Below, piece by piece: positions 1-12,200 of a DNA stretch of 64,000 bases. The stretch is from Nakaseomyces glabratus (taxonomy: Eukaryota > Ascomycota > Saccharomycetes > Saccharomycetales > Saccharomycetaceae), in NCBI RefSeq assembly GCF_010111755.1, contig NC_088962.1, positions 744,001 through 808,000 on the forward strand, given 5' to 3'. The notes under the pieces were generated by a model. It did not search any database. It saw only the letters and a program-made list of their open reading frames with translations, and had not been told where the DNA came from. Made by a program: the position numbers and the translations under genes. Every line of letters begins with the position of its first letter. Within the stretch, counting starts at the first letter, position 1.

Positions 1-162
1 AGTCTTTTTTGCAGCATACACTTTAGACCTGTACAAGTTCAACCGCTTTGAGCAAGGCGACAGCATGGCATCTGTCGGCGAGACAAATCTCTGTTTCAAG
101 ATGCTCCTGAGTCTCTTCTGAACTGTCACATCCACACGTCTCTTGCTCTCATTATCCATCAT
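1..162 (-). CDS. BNS1: Bns1/Spo12 family mitotic-exit protein, 5' part only
   Basis: Reading the minus strand from an ATG at 162 (a second ATG follows directly) gives 54 codons open to the window edge, so the C-terminal part is missing. The segment around residues 24-35 (RFVSPTDAMLSPC) followed by K-R-L-N matches the conserved core of Spo12/Bns1, nucleolar proteins of the FEAR network that promote Cdc14 release at mitotic exit and in meiosis I. The protein is basic, as in the family. Position supports the call: S. cerevisiae BNS1 lies head-to-head with SMI1, as here. An overlapping plus-strand frame (2-121) is also open but has no recognisable content. SPO12 and BNS1 are duplicates, so the symbol could be either. 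Confidence 0.82.
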   Translation of the reverse strand, partial: MMDNESKRRVDVTVQKRLRSILKQRFVSPTDAMLSPCSKRLNLYRSKVYAAKKT

Positions 163-1430
163 ATCTGCTATATATGTACTTTCTTATTTAGGATATAATG
201 CATATAAAGAAAAGAGCTATTTGTGTATTGATATATATACCTATATATATTCCCGATCCCAACCTCGATCATGGACAGTAGCAGGTACCAATAGCCTTCC
301 TGCTCCCACCGTGGTACCCACGATCAACCAATATAAGTGCTTGTTAGATGGTATGTTTTGTGTCCATCAATCCTCTTCCCCCATTGTATATTGTATGCTA
401 TTATGATGTACAGCCCTGAAACCCTAACCCCCCCATTGTTGACACTTTGCCCTATTAAGGGTTTTGGAAGGTTGTTCCGCCCCTTCTGGCTTCCCCAAAT
501 CTACCACCCCCCACACCTTCCTTTCTGAGTGAAATGGGGTGGGGGGATATGCGAGCAAGAATTCTGGTAATCTTAGGGTTTTGACTAGGGCTTGAACAGA
601 GAGAGGCGGAAAAGGAGAACAACCCTAAAAGGTGCTTTTCCACCCCCACACCACCACGATTCATGTGACACACCCGTACAACACATACACTACCCAACTA
701 ACAATTAACGAGTAACATGTGAACACCAACGTACACAGGCACAACACAAACGCGTAAAATTGTATCATGATATACGGGTCCTTTACGCGTATTCTCTCTC
801 TCCCGCTCTTCCCCCCGTCCCCCCCACCGATTCTCGAAAAAACACACACAATTGCACACAATTGTACACAAACACCCGCAGGAAGACCGTACAAGAGAAA
901 AAGGAAGGAAGTGCGTAGAAGTCTGTGTGCTCTGAAGAAAAGCCGCGAGCCGATGGATTCCACCCCCCCTCCCCCCCGCCATCTTTAGAGAAACCACGCA
1001 CAAATTCCTTTTCTTTGTGAATTGCATTCCCGTACCGATTAATCCCGTGGATTTCACCCTTCTCCTCAGAAATACCCCTACGGTAGTGGGATTCATTGTG
1101 GGTTCGTGGTGGATGGGGATTCGTGCGGGTCCGTCTCTGTCCTCTGCATTGGGCTTTCTACACATTTTGTGGTCGAGAACGAAGGACGAAAAAAAAATTT
1201 GAATCGCAAATTGGGAAGCGCAGCGTGAGCGCCCACTATAAAATGGAGGCCTTCCACCTGCCCCACTCCCTCGGCCCATAAACACCCACAAGACCCATAA
1301 AACGCATAAAACCACTACCTAGCCGCCGATACTTGCCGCTGATACTTACACAAACTCATCCAGAGCAAAGCTATCAATAGTGGGGACAAGAATAAAAGAA
1401 AAATAACGCGTGTCTCGCACAAAGGAAAGA
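163..1430. other. Divergent BNS1-SMI1 intergenic region
   Basis: No gene recognised in 1.27 kb. It contains several AACCCTAA/TTAGGGTT motifs (420-427, 573-580, 621-628, and a TAGGGCTT at 586), C-rich runs, and a TATA-like TATAAAAT at 1237-1244, about 190 bp before the SMI1 ATG. Open frames here start at non-ATG codons or lack any family signature. Confidence 0.5.
1237..1244 (+). promoter_or_regulatory. TATA box of SMI1 (probable)
   Basis: TATAAAAT lies 187-194 bp upstream of the SMI1 start codon, within the usual 40-200 bp window for yeast TATA elements plus leader. The call rests on motif and position only. Confidence 0.45.
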
Positions 1431-3185
1431 ATGAATCTGTTCAGGAAGAAAGTGAAGGAGTGGGTGTACTCATTTTCCACCGAGGACCACTATGCCGAGT
1501 ACAACAGCAACGACCAGTTCAACATGGGTATGAGGTCGCAAGGTGCCTCTCACCACGATGTGGAGGCGCACGCGCAATCCGCTAACGACAACATCTTGTC
1601 GATGGAAGATGACATCGATCTGGATAGCATGGACGGCACTCCCAGCGAGGGTGTCTCTGAAGTGCTGCTGGCCTGGAGACACATTGATACGTGGACCAGC
1701 GAATATAACCCTGACTTAAACGCGACTCTGAGCGATCCTTGCACCGCAAACGACATAAAACACGCCGAGGAAGACCTGGAAGTTGTCTTGCCAAAGGCTC
1801 TGAAGGCATCCTATAGAATACACGATGGGCAAGAAGATCTGGAATCGATGACCGGGACTTCAGGTCTGATCTACGGGTTGCAACTAATGACCCTGGATGA
1901 AATAGTAGCAATGACCCAAAGGTGGAGAAGCGTCGCCGATAAACTAAACAAGCAGGCAACTATGTCAAAGCACTCCAGCGTTGGTGTATCCAACGGCTCT
2001 TCGATGGGCTCGACCGCCTCTATTGGATCAAGCAGCCAACAGCAGAGAGAAAAACCAAGAAACAAGTTTAAACTACCATACATCCCAGAACAGAAATCTA
2101 TCCCACCAGAGACTGTTCTTCCGTTGTACGCACACGCTATGTGGATTCCAGTGCTTACTGATAACGCCGGTAACCACATCGGTATCGACCTGTCTCCAGC
2201 CCGTCTGGGTAAGCACGGCCAAGTGATCATGTTCGGCAGAGACTTCGATACTAAGTACGTTGTAGCAGAGAACTGGGGTGATTTCCTACTGTCTTTTGCT
2301 AATGACTTGGAAGCTGGGAATTGGTTGCTTGTGGATGACAGTGATGATTACCTTGCAGGTGAAGGTGAACTTGTCTTTAGAGACAAGAAATCCAACGGCC
2401 CTATCCAGGATTATTTGGAAGTCTTGAAGAAAAGATCATGGAACAAATACCAAGAACAACTAAGGACTAACCAGGAAACTATGCAAAGTGGTGAACCTAC
2501 TTTGACCTCCACTAGAACTCACAAGAAGACATCCTCTTTTGAATTAGATGACGACTTTGATCACACAACCACCACCACAGAACATAACGGTAATGAATTC
2601 ATTGAATCTTCTGTGCCGGAGACCAATAGCGATATCCCTCAAATTGTGAAGAAGGAAGAATTAGATGAAACTGCCGAGGAGACCAAGGAGGAATCCAACG
2701 AGTTAGATGTTAAGACAGAAGAAATCGCTCCAGAATCCACTCAAATTATTGAAGAGACTCCAGAAACCAAAGAAGAAGAGGTATCAGAACAACCTGAAGA
2801 AGCTGTTGCAGAAGTAACGGTTGACGCTAACATCGAAGAACCAGAACAGCAGGTCGAAGAACAAGAAGTACTTTTGGAGAATGAAGTTACTGATAGCGTA
2901 AATAACGCTGATGCCAATACGGAAGCTGTTCCTGAAGTTGAAGAGAAGAAGACAGAGATAGAAACGGAGACCCCTGCTGAACCGATAGAAGAGGAAGAAG
3001 AATCCACAAATGTTGAAGCTCCCCAAGTCGAAGAAGAGGAGGATTCCACTACAGCAGAACCAGCTGAAACAGTTTCTAAAAGTAAGAAGAAAAAGAATAA
3101 GAAGAAAAATAAGAAGAAAAACAAAGCTAATCAAGACGATAACGTTAACGAATTAAGTCATGATTTCGAAACTGTTCAACTATAA
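1431..3185 (+). CDS. SMI1: Smi1/Knr4 cell-wall synthesis regulator
   Basis: 584 residues from the ATG at 1431; the open frame extends upstream only through non-ATG codons. The N-terminus ([24 protein letters not shown]) and the central SMI1/KNR4 domain (about residues 75-340, with [33 protein letters not shown]) match S. cerevisiae Smi1. Smi1 coordinates beta-glucan synthesis and the Slt2 cell-integrity pathway and localises to bud sites. The C-terminal part is disordered and very acidic (Glu-rich from about residue 400), ending in a Lys/Asn-rich tract near residue 555. That tail makes the protein about 80 residues longer than the S. cerevisiae form (505). Its partner gene on the left is BNS1, as in S. 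cerevisiae. Confidence 0.93.
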
Positions 3186-3436
3186 TAAGCATTGCATCGC
3201 CCTTTTATTCCACATTTATTTATCCCATAATTGAGAGCCATTCCTTTACTACTACTCATTGTTCTATAATTGTTTCCCATACTTTTCGCAAGAAGAGATT
3301 TAATAGGTACGCAAAACCTTCCACGAAGTTTCCATATTTTTACGTTTTTCATATAATATAGACTATGAAAATATAATATTATATTCTAATATATGCTGTA
3401 TTTACACATTATGCCGTATTTCTATAAAACAAATAA

Positions 3437-5005
3437 CTACCATATTATACGTTGCATGAAGGCTTCAGAAGCCCAAGGGAAGGAATATCTAACAAAAATA
3501 ATAAGTGTCACAATGTCTATAAGAATAAACCAGACAAATTCCAAAAATAATCTCGACGTGGAACTTATTGTTACAGGTTCTTCGTTAGATTTCCCTGGTA
3601 CAATTTCACCCCATATGGGCTCAGCAGAACATGTAATAAAGAGTCTCCAAAAAAAGTAAGGTAAGATGTAATACCTTGGTTCAAATAAAGGCGATGGAAC
3701 AACAGTAGCAAAAGTGCATAGGATGAGTGCTGTCCATGATATATGTGTTAATTGCACAGGCAATAAATTTGGGTCCTTTATTGGTAATGGAGAGATTGGG
3801 TCAAATAAAAGTTCACTAGGCCTCAATATTTCCAAGTAAACAAATGTACAGAAATGATAAATTGGTGCCATCAAGCCATACTTGATTATCCTTCTGTTGT
3901 GATTGATTAATCTCTTAAATAAGTAAAATGTATAATGTCTGTTGTCAGCTAGTAAGAATGGGTGGACCTTTGTGAAATATCTGATGACCATCATAATCAA
4001 AAATATTTCGAAAAATACCTGAACTTGCTTTCTATTAGTTCTTTCTAAATACATTCTCAGAAAGTTTTTAGAGAACCACAGAGGTACACTAAAGACAGTA
4101 AGGAATGCAAAACAATAGAAAACCTGTACTAAATGAATACCTGCATTGTGATTGGATTTATCACCCAGCGTAATGGATCTATTCCAGATCAAGTATAGGA
4201 AAAAACCTACAAAATTCAAGGCATATGGTAGAACTAATGTCTGAAATTCTTCTACCGAGTGAATGAAGAGCTTCAAGTAGTTGTTTAATCCGTGGGTATT
4301 AAATTGCTTAGCTATAATGGCTTGACGCTCAACGACAATTAACATGATAAAACCACACCAAACAATATTTGTCTGTCTAAATAGACAGCTAATGCCTGCA
4401 AATAAAGCACTTAACCATATGCTCTTTGATAATCCAAAGGGCATTGTCAAACCAATAGATAATGACTGAATAATGAATATAGTGGACCACACATCTGTAT
4501 AGTATAGGTAGTAGTAAGTTGCCATTAATGGGAAGCTCATCAATGCTACTGGCCAAAAACTTATGGCATTGAAAAGGAATATTGGTCTTAGGACCACTAG
4601 TGGGAAATAGACTAGACCTCCAAACGCGTTCACTAACCGAAGAATAGTTAAAGTGCTCCAACTCTTGAGTAGTGGTTTTAGCACTTTATAATTTAACCAG
4701 CCCAATATATATAAACCAGGGGGAGTTGTTATCTTGGGGTCCCATGTAAACCAATGCCCTTTCAGATATGTTATTGTTTGTCCAATGTGAAATTGCTCAT
4801 CAATAAATTCATATGGAACAACATTCCTTGTGACGTACGCAAATGTGCCAAAGAAATATAACAGCAAAACTGGATATATAGCTATATTAGCGATAAACCC
4901 TCGTATTACCTCTGCTTCTAAATCTCGCTGCAATCCAGGTAGAAGCTCCTGCACTGATCCACCTGACAACTCATCCTGCTCTTCTGGGGCTGCTGCATCA
5001 CTCAT
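3437..5005 (-). CDS. DIE2: Alg10/Die2 dolichyl-phosphoglucose alpha-1,2-glucosyltransferase
   Basis: 522 residues, close to the 525 of S. cerevisiae Die2. The family adds the third, terminal glucose to the lipid-linked oligosaccharide in the ER lumen, the signal for efficient N-glycan transfer. The sequence shows the family's N-terminal region ([14 protein letters not shown], with the acidic residues after the first membrane segment; KITTPPGLY). It then has about ten to twelve hydrophobic segments, a conserved [14 protein letters not shown] block and a C-terminal [11 protein letters not shown] block. The ATG at 5005 is the first in frame. It lies next to SMI1 and AMA1 as in S. cerevisiae YGR225W-YGR229C, converging on SMI1. 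Confidence 0.95.
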   Translation of the reverse strand: MSDAAAPEEQDELSGGSVQELLPGLQRDLEAEVIRGFIANIAIYPVLLLYFFGTFAYVTRNVVPYEFIDEQFHIGQTITYLKGHWFTWDPKITTPPGLYILGWLNYKVLKPLLKSWSTLTILRLVNAFGGLVYFPLVVLRPIFLFNAISFWPVALMSFPLMATYYYLYYTDVWSTIFIIQSLSIGLTMPFGLSKSIWLSALFAGISCLFRQTNIVWCGFIMLIVVERQAIIAKQFNTHGLNNYLKLFIHSVEEFQTLVLPYALNFVGFFLYLIWNRSITLGDKSNHNAGIHLVQVFYCFAFLTVFSVPLWFSKNFLRMYLERTNRKQVQVFFEIFLIMMVIRYFTKVHPFLLADNRHYTFYLFKRLINHNRRIIKYGLMAPIYHFCTFVYLEILRPSELLFDPISPLPIKDPNLLPVQLTHISWTALILCTFATVVPSPLFEPRYYILPYFFWRLFITCSAEPIWGEIVPGKSNEEPVTISSTSRLFLEFVWFILIDIVTLIIFVRYSFPWASEAFMQRIIW

Positions 5006-5417
5006 TGTACGTGAACCATGTAGATGTATAACAACAATTGTGTAACAACTGTAAATTATAATAGTAGCATCAACAACTACTAATGAGAAACTTCAAGCAT
5101 TTGCTAATTAAATGTCATTATGACATATAATTGTAGTTTCAATGGGCCCTTTACAATTAGAGTAGCTACTTCCTCGATAATAACGACCGTCATTAGATAC
5201 GCAAATATGAGTGCGAACTATCGATAAACTGTTTAACATAGAATATATAATACTTTTTATTATATGATATATACAAAGTACATAAATAATATAAAAATCG
5301 TTTGTGTGGAAAGAGTTTATTATGCTATCAATATCAATTTTGCTTCATTTCGGTTGATCAATGGTAAAACGTAAATTGTTTGAAATTGTTGATAAAGTTA
5401 CCTTGGATTTAGTGATA
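5006..5417. other. DIE2-AMA1 intergenic region
   Basis: 412 bp upstream of DIE2 and downstream of AMA1. It is AT-rich. No gene or clear regulatory motif seen. Confidence 0.4.
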
Positions 5418-7392
5418 CTATCTTATGTATTCCTCTGAATGTGTTGAAATGCCCTCCACAAAGTCTATCAACTTCGAATTGTATATCCCTGCTTCCTGTA
5501 CTTCACTTATAGTGTTTTCATCCTCCCCCCAAATTTCATAGAACCGAATAGTCTCATCGTTGGTAGCAAGACAGATTGCATTTAGATTCGATGAAGGAAC
5601 CGCAGTTAATACTCTTAATGGTGTTGAAGACCTTACATGTATCAGTCTTTCAAGACTAGGATAACTATATACTGTTAGCAATATTGGATTATCAATGTCT
5701 CCAAAACCAAATGTGGCTACTAGTTGTTTATATCTAACGGACCAAATAAGGGAAGTTATTTGACCGGTCGTTTGAATTTCTTTAACTAAAGTTCCCGTTA
5801 GTGTGTGCCAAAATTTTATCTTTCTATCTTTACTGCCGCCTCCAGTAGCTAGTAAAGATTTTGACCATGGGCAATATGAAACTGCTTTAACTGCAGCATT
5901 ATGGGGAAGTGTGTGGACTAGTCGTGGCGATCTGATATCACTTATGTCCCATATCGTGCATGAATTGTCATTACCGCCAACTGCGAGGTTTTTCGAGTAT
6001 TGATTTAGGGATAGTCCTAATTATAAAATACTGTTATTCGAACGCCAGAAAAATATCGAATAATAGATGCTTATTGTTAGTATATTAGTCAAAAAAATTG
6101 AATGTTGAAACAAGTTTAATATTACACATACCACAAACCTGCTGCGATTGCGCTTGGAATTTTGATAAACATAAAATTTGTAAATCATCCAATCCCTTCT
6201 TCGAGTAATCATCTCTTACATTACAGTTGCTAATCTTTGAATTTATTTCTACATATGCCACCTCTCCTGTCTCCTCCCCAATAAATAATCTTGCTATTTG
6301 TGCAGAATTAGCACCATCACAGCATATTTTATCCTCAAGAAACCATTCAAAGCAACTGACTCCTTTACATGATAATGATTGATATTCATACAAAGGTTCT
6401 GATCGATTTGAACTACCTAATGACCTATAGGATTCAATACATCTATTTTGATCAAATAGCATCACTCTACCTTGTTTCGTACCGACAAGAAACAGTTCAT
6501 TAAACGGACAGAATGATAAGCAAGTTACCAAGTCATGCTTTAGTCCAAGAAAACTATGATTTAGAACAGGTATTGCCCCATCTCTCTCAGACCATATGTA
6601 TACAGAATATCCCAAACCAACAATGACATTACCTGTAGTTCTCGACCATGAAATAAGATTTGAGTAAAAATCATTTCTCAAACATGGAGCATCCAATACT
6701 CTGTATGGAATGAGTGACTTAGGCCGTTTGCTATCTCTAAATATGGCTAATCCATCATTCTGATCAGTAATCAGCAAATTAGAGAATAAGTATCTTGCTT
6801 CAAAAGGAGGCAAAGTTTGCAACAATGGATTTATCTTGGATAAGAAATCTTCACAAGGTACTGTATTCAAACATTTAGTTTCATCACTTGTAAGATTACA
6901 TTTTAATGATTTAATGTGGGTTTTATATTCAAATTTCAGGACTCTTTCAGGGGATTTAAAATCTAAGTATCGAGCAATATATTCTTTATGTTTTTGCACC
7001 TCTTTACTAATATTTTTTTCCTTTATTTTTCCTGCACGTCTCTTCTTTTTCTTTCGGCTTAGTCTATACCTCATAATAGGCGATCGATCATTAGCATGCA
7101 AATTAGATGACGATGAAGCTGATGAGGTCATTGTTGACACTGAGCTCCTGGTCGAATTTGAGGACTCGGCACTAGACAATTGCATGTCTTGCCCGGATAA
7201 GTTGTCACCTCGATAGTTTATGTGCTCATAATTTCCAGTGTATCTCAAATCAGTGAAAAACTCTGGGGAGGACAATCTTTCTGGCGATGACGAGGAGTCC
7301 ATAATTTCTACATCATTGAGATCAAAGTTCCTTTTGTAGTTTGAAGCTTTGTATGCTTTCTTACAAGTAAGCAGTGGGATGTACCTGTCCAT
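5418..7392 (-). CDS. AMA1: Ama1, meiosis-specific APC/C activator (two exons)
   Basis: Spliced gene: exon 1 is 7392-6132 and exon 2 is 6016-5418, giving 619 residues (S. cerevisiae 593). Joining the exons restores a G-GA glycine codon inside the Cdc20-family block QQVCGLSLNQ...LAVGGNDN, strong proof of the junction. Ama1 is a WD40 (Cdc20/Cdh1-like) activator that directs the anaphase-promoting complex in meiosis and spore formation. Visible features are a basic N-terminal region, WD repeats from about residue 250 onward (WSRTTGNVIVGLGYSVYIWS), and the C-terminal Ile-Arg tail that docks activators on the APC/C. The neighbour order DIE2-AMA1 matches S. cerevisiae. Either exon alone would look like a truncated gene. 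Confidence 0.93.
6017..6131 (-). other. AMA1 intron (115 nt)
   Basis: On the minus strand the donor is GTATGT (6131-6126), the branch site is an exact TACTAAC (6082-6076) and the acceptor is TTAG at 6018-6017. Exon 1 contributes one base of a split glycine codon. A second acceptor-like CAG ends at 6031, 14 nt before the chosen site. Using it would put a stop codon in frame within five codons, so the distal AG is the productive one. I see no Mer1-type AYACCCUY element. Confidence 0.9.
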
Positions 7393-8482
7393 TATATTTA
7401 CAGATATATGATAAATGAAGCACTTTGTGTTTGTGTTTTTGTTCCCACAATGGATTATTCCTTTTCAATATCAAAAACTCCGGAAATAAAATAAAATAAA
7501 ATATAACAGGCTTAGCTATCTTTTTTATGGAGGTTATGAGCCTTTGCTTTTCTCCTTTGTTGAGCAGTAATGAATTTCCTTTGTCTGAAAGTATTTTTAT
7601 ATTAAGTTTCTCTTTTTGTATTTTTATTTTAAAATAATCTGGGATTAAGCAAAAAAAACAAATAAAAAATATACTAGCAAATTCTTGGAACCTGTAAAAA
7701 AGCTTGCAATGAAGATATTATTGGTTTTCCTGAGAACCACTCAGAAATACCGAATTTTTGAAAAGATTGAGAAAACAAAAACTAACGCCAACCACAAAGT
7801 AAGTATTCTTTAATTTTTTCTCTCTCGTTTTTGCACTCGAAAGGCAAAAAAAATAAAAATTAGTGTTCCAAAAACAATTATGAAATGTAAATTATTATAT
7901 GCACTGGTGTATACACCTTTTCCACAATACAGCAGAACTATAAAAGTTCTGGGAAAGAAAGGCAAAGATCCAAACGATATTCTTTTTTTTTGCCGCCCTT
8001 TATATACTGTTCCTCCCGTCTCCCCCGTCGCCCCCAAGAAAAATATTTCTCGAGATCTGAGAATTATCGGGTCCACTTCCTGTTTGGGTAAACAGCGCAC
8101 CAGTTTCCTGAAAAGGATATAATAGGGACAAAAATAGCATTAGCCGCCCATCGATACGTATATAACGATTATAGTATACCATGTGATAGTTTCGTATATT
8201 ATGTTTGATTTCGAGTTTTTTAAGGGATACACAGCTATTGCCTGTTTCCTCAGTTGTGCTATGGAGAGCAAAAATGGCTCGATGAGCTGCGGAGGGGGGA
8301 TGGGATACATAATATATAATGAAACTGGTCAAAACGTCAAAAGTTAACACGATGCTGATACACTAAAATGAGTTAAAGAGTTTAAAAATAATTTGCCAGG
8401 TTTATATTAGATTATAGTTGATAATAAAGGCGCAAAACACAAGAATTTTTGAGAAGATTAGGACGAATAAGTTTCAGTAACT
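7393..8482. other. Divergent AMA1-NAS6 intergenic region
   Basis: 1.09 kb without a supportable gene. It is rich in A and T tracts. A TTTGCCGCC at 7989-7997 is one base from the proteasome-associated control element (reverse complement of GGTGGCAAA) but is about 490 bp from the NAS6 ATG. A TATA-like CTTTATATAC follows it. Confidence 0.4.
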
Positions 8483-9178
8483 ATGGAATTCCCATTACAC
8501 AAAGCTTGCTTGAATAACGAGCCCAGGAAAGTACAGGAGTTGCTAGAGAGCTCTGATCCGTTCAAGGCTGTGGTGCAGAGAGATGACGATGGCAGGGTCC
8601 CGCTGCACTGGGCTGTATCTATCCAGAGTGATGCCATAATAAAGCTGTTATTGCCATATATGAAGAGTGTCGATATTGACACACTGACCGATGAGGCTGG
8701 CTGGACGCCATTCCACATATCTTGCTCTATTGGTCACCTAGACATCGTGGACCAGTTGTACAATAACAACCCTGATGCTAGGCCTAATCTAGATCTTCAA
8801 ACGTCCCAAGGGGTGACCGCTCTACATCTAGCCGTAGCGAAGAAACACTTGGAAGTTTGCAAGTATTTGATTAAACTAGGAGCCTCCGTTAGAATAAAAG
8901 ATAAGAAAGGTCAAATTGCTCTTCACAGAGCAGCTGCTGTGGGATCTATTGGCGTTGTAGAGTTTTTGTGCTCGACCGCCAAAAGCCCTGTAAATTGGAA
9001 AGACGCCAGTGGGTGGACACCATTATTCCATGCTATTGCAGAGGGCCATGCTGATATAGCGGTGTTATTAGTAAACAAATTTTCTGCTGATTACGAAGTC
9101 GAAGATTCTGATGGAAAAAAACCAATCGATGTTGCTCCTAGTGAGTCCGTGAAGGAATATTTCTCAAAGAATATATAG
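8483..9178 (+). CDS. NAS6: Nas6 (gankyrin) proteasome assembly chaperone
   Basis: 231 residues (S. cerevisiae 228), made almost entirely of about six to seven ankyrin repeats (for example GRVPLHWAVSIQSDAIIKLLL, GWTPFHISCSIGHLDIVDQL, GVTALHLAVAKKHLEVCKYL, GQIALHRAAAVGSIGVVEFL). Nas6 binds the C-terminal domain of the Rpt3 ATPase and guides assembly of the 19S base of the proteasome. The start MEFPLHKACLNNEP resembles the family N-terminus. It converges on PHO81 with about 100 bp between the stop codons, the same pairing as YGR232W-YGR233C. Confidence 0.92.
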   Translation: MEFPLHKACLNNEPRKVQELLESSDPFKAVVQRDDDGRVPLHWAVSIQSDAIIKLLLPYMKSVDIDTLTDEAGWTPFHISCSIGHLDIVDQLYNNNPDARPNLDLQTSQGVTALHLAVAKKHLEVCKYLIKLGASVRIKDKKGQIALHRAAAVGSIGVVEFLCSTAKSPVNWKDASGWTPLFHAIAEGHADIAVLLVNKFSADYEVEDSDGKKPIDVAPSESVKEYFSKNI

Positions 9179-9281
9179 CAGTAGCGAAATAGGCGGGACT
9201 GAAGTGGTGAACAATTACGCCATTAACATGCCATGAATTAATTATTAATGTATAAATCGTCTATATCATACTTAAAATAGT

Positions 9282-12200
9282 CTAAAGCATCAGGTTTTTA
9301 TCGTCGCCACTTTTCAAGAATATTATTTCATCCTCATCACTTACTCCATTTGCATTAAGCTCTTTTTCAGCTTCATTGATGGGACTGTCAGAAAAACTGA
9401 TAACCAACAGTCCCTTTTTCCTTATCGAGTCAACAACAGTATCGCAGATATGGAGCAGTTTCTCTGGCAAAATTAAACCAAGTAGATGTGACTTTATAGC
9501 AAATTTAACCATACCGAATATATCAATCTTTTTAATGAGTTTCTTATATTCCTCTTGATTTTGGACAAGATCTAGAATATGATGCGCTGTATCATATTTA
9601 TAACACTCAGTAGACGACTCAGGATCCACATACGATACCAAATTATCAAATTTCAGGAATACCGGAAAAATTGGTTGCTTCCAATTCAACGTTGCACATA
9701 CTTCCCAACAACAAGAACTAAACACTAGCGATCTGGAGTGGTTAGTAGTCGATTTTAAATACCTTTCGTTGGAAAATATCATTTCCAACAGATTGTTTAT
9801 TAGTTTGTCTACAGCAATCAGTGGAGATGGTCTCACGGGAATAGATACAATCTCCTCCGCAGTTGGGAAACATATCTGAATATTAAGTTTTATCGACGAT
9901 GGAATTAAGTCGAGGAGAGTTTTGAAATCGAACACACCTTTACAAAGAAGTATTTTCAGATCATTACTGGTATTTATCATCTCGTTGTCGATAAACAAAG
10001 ACGATTGTAAAATAGCTTGAAGCTGTTCGGTTGTGAGATCCATCAATAATATCTTGGCTCCATTAACTGTGACAAACATTTCTTTCGATGCAACCAGCCT
10101 GCCATCATTTAAATAATAGATTTTGATTGTTTCAAAACTTCCACATAAAGAGGTTTCAGTAATATAGCCGTTATCAATTTTAGATGGTTCCGAATTCTGT
10201 GGCTCCTTCTCTTCATTAGTAGATTTCCAGTAAGGCTCACACTCAGTTACTTTTAGTGATGTACCGCTGAATGGTTGAATTACTTGATATTCAACAGAGA
10301 GCGTACCAATAACAGAGAGCTTCAAGTCGACTAATGGTATTTTCAATGAGTTTGTACCATTCATAGAAGAAGATAACAGAAATGATGGGGGTGTGACAGT
10401 TCTAGCTATAAGTCTATTACCAGTAGTTGGGAATACATCGAATTGAATTGAAAAGTTCTCTAATGTATCTGGGTAAAAAATTATCTCTCCTTCTTCATCT
10501 AAGTCATCATCTACAGCTGTTACAGAGGTCCCACCAACTGGGAAAAGTACATTTCTTGGTATTATATCTGAAGAACCAGAGGATAGCATTATTCTACCTG
10601 GTGCATTTATCAAAGAGTCATTGTCATTTTCTAGTGTTATAGATTCTGTGCCAGCTTTGAATATCACTTTCACATAAATCTTATCCTCCAAGAAGTTGTG
10701 ACCGTATTTCCTTAATGGAATGATGGGTGGAGGTAAGGAAAATGCTGGTATATTCTCAAACGAATCTGTTAAGTCATTTATGGAACTGGAATCTAAATCC
10801 AACAAGTCATTATTTGGTAATGTCAATTTCTTGGGTTGAAGAAGGTCGCTATGAATCTTTTTTTGCTTGATACTTTTTATACTCGGAAGCATAGCATTGA
10901 GAACTTTAACGTCACTTTCCCATATTGTATAGAATAATGGTGTGTACCCTTCATCATCCATGACATCTATTGAAGCATTACACCTCAGTAGAAGCGATAC
11001 AATATTATCCTTACCATTCATTACCGCATAGAATAATGGCGTTCTTCCAAGAAACTTATCTCCATAATTCACATTAGCACCTTTAGATATTAATAGTTCT
11101 GCCAAAGCACTGCTATTAGAGTTTTTCGATACTATATGAAGTAACTCCATTTTGTCTAGACTTGGCCCTTCAATTTTATCTCCCAAAAAATCCAAAATTA
11201 ATTTAACAGCTTCAAAATTGCCTTTCTTACATGCAACACTGAGTGGATCTAGTACCTTATCTTGAGCGTTTGGATATGCATTAGAGCCATGTTGAAGAAG
11301 TAGCTTAACTGCTTTTATGTCATTACTTTCTAATGCAAGTATCAAGGGAGTCTTACGGTCTTGATCTGGAATATCCAACATATCAACTAAGTTCGATTCT
11401 AGTATTAGTTCCACAAATTCCGTTTTCCCTTGTTCAGCAGCATGGTGTAATGGGATTCTTCCATGTATATCTTTCATATTCATTAAATTCTTCAAATCTG
11501 CAGAAGTTATATTTTTGAATTTCAATGCTTCATAAAGTAGAAATGAACGTGGTGCAGTAGAACATGCACATGCCTCATGAAATAGATTTACGTTAGAAAA
11601 AATTTCGGCATCTTCGTCTATATGATTAAAATCAATATATTGTTCACATGCCAAATATACCACTGATAAACACTCGTCCACCAAGTTAGAGTCTATCAAT
11701 AAGGAAAATAGTTTCGTAATACATTCCTTTTCGATTTGCTCTTTTTGTTCGTTATTCTGTAATAATTCCTCCAGTCTCGGCAGTACTTTTGTTGGGACAA
11801 AATTAGATATTGTAGCTAACCTTCGTTGATCATCCTTTAACGTGGAAATATTGATGATGTCCTGTATCCAATATTCTATCTCCAGGTCGAGATCCGTAGA
11901 TGAAAAACCTAACACTTTGAAAAAGCCCTTCTCTGACCCAGTAGATGAAGATGACCTTCTGGCTTTTGTATTATTAGAGTTGTTCTTGCCGCCATCCATG
12001 CTGATGGCAACAGCATTGGATGAAGAGCCTGGACCGAGAGCTGTACTAGGTGAATTAACTCCATTTCCGACAGAATACTCCACGAGATCATTCAAATCAA
12101 CCAACAAATTCAAAGCCTCATCAGATAAACGTGCTACTTCTGTTCTAGTAAAAATGGGTTGTACTGATACCACCGTAGCCAGGTAGAATTCTTTCTCATT

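Noticed and set aside
2..121. Plus-strand open frame at the left edge read as the tail of a gene
   Set aside because: The minus strand encodes the Spo12/Bns1 core with the expected divergent SMI1 neighbour, which explains the sequence better.
2741..3134. Long minus-strand open frames over the SMI1 3' end
   Set aside because: Shadows of the Glu/Lys-rich SMI1 tail, giving Ser/Phe-rich nonsense.
7989..7997. Proteasome control element (PACE) for NAS6
   Set aside because: TTTGCCGCC has one mismatch and is about 490 bp from the ATG; another partial match at 8392-8400 has two mismatches. Too weak to call.
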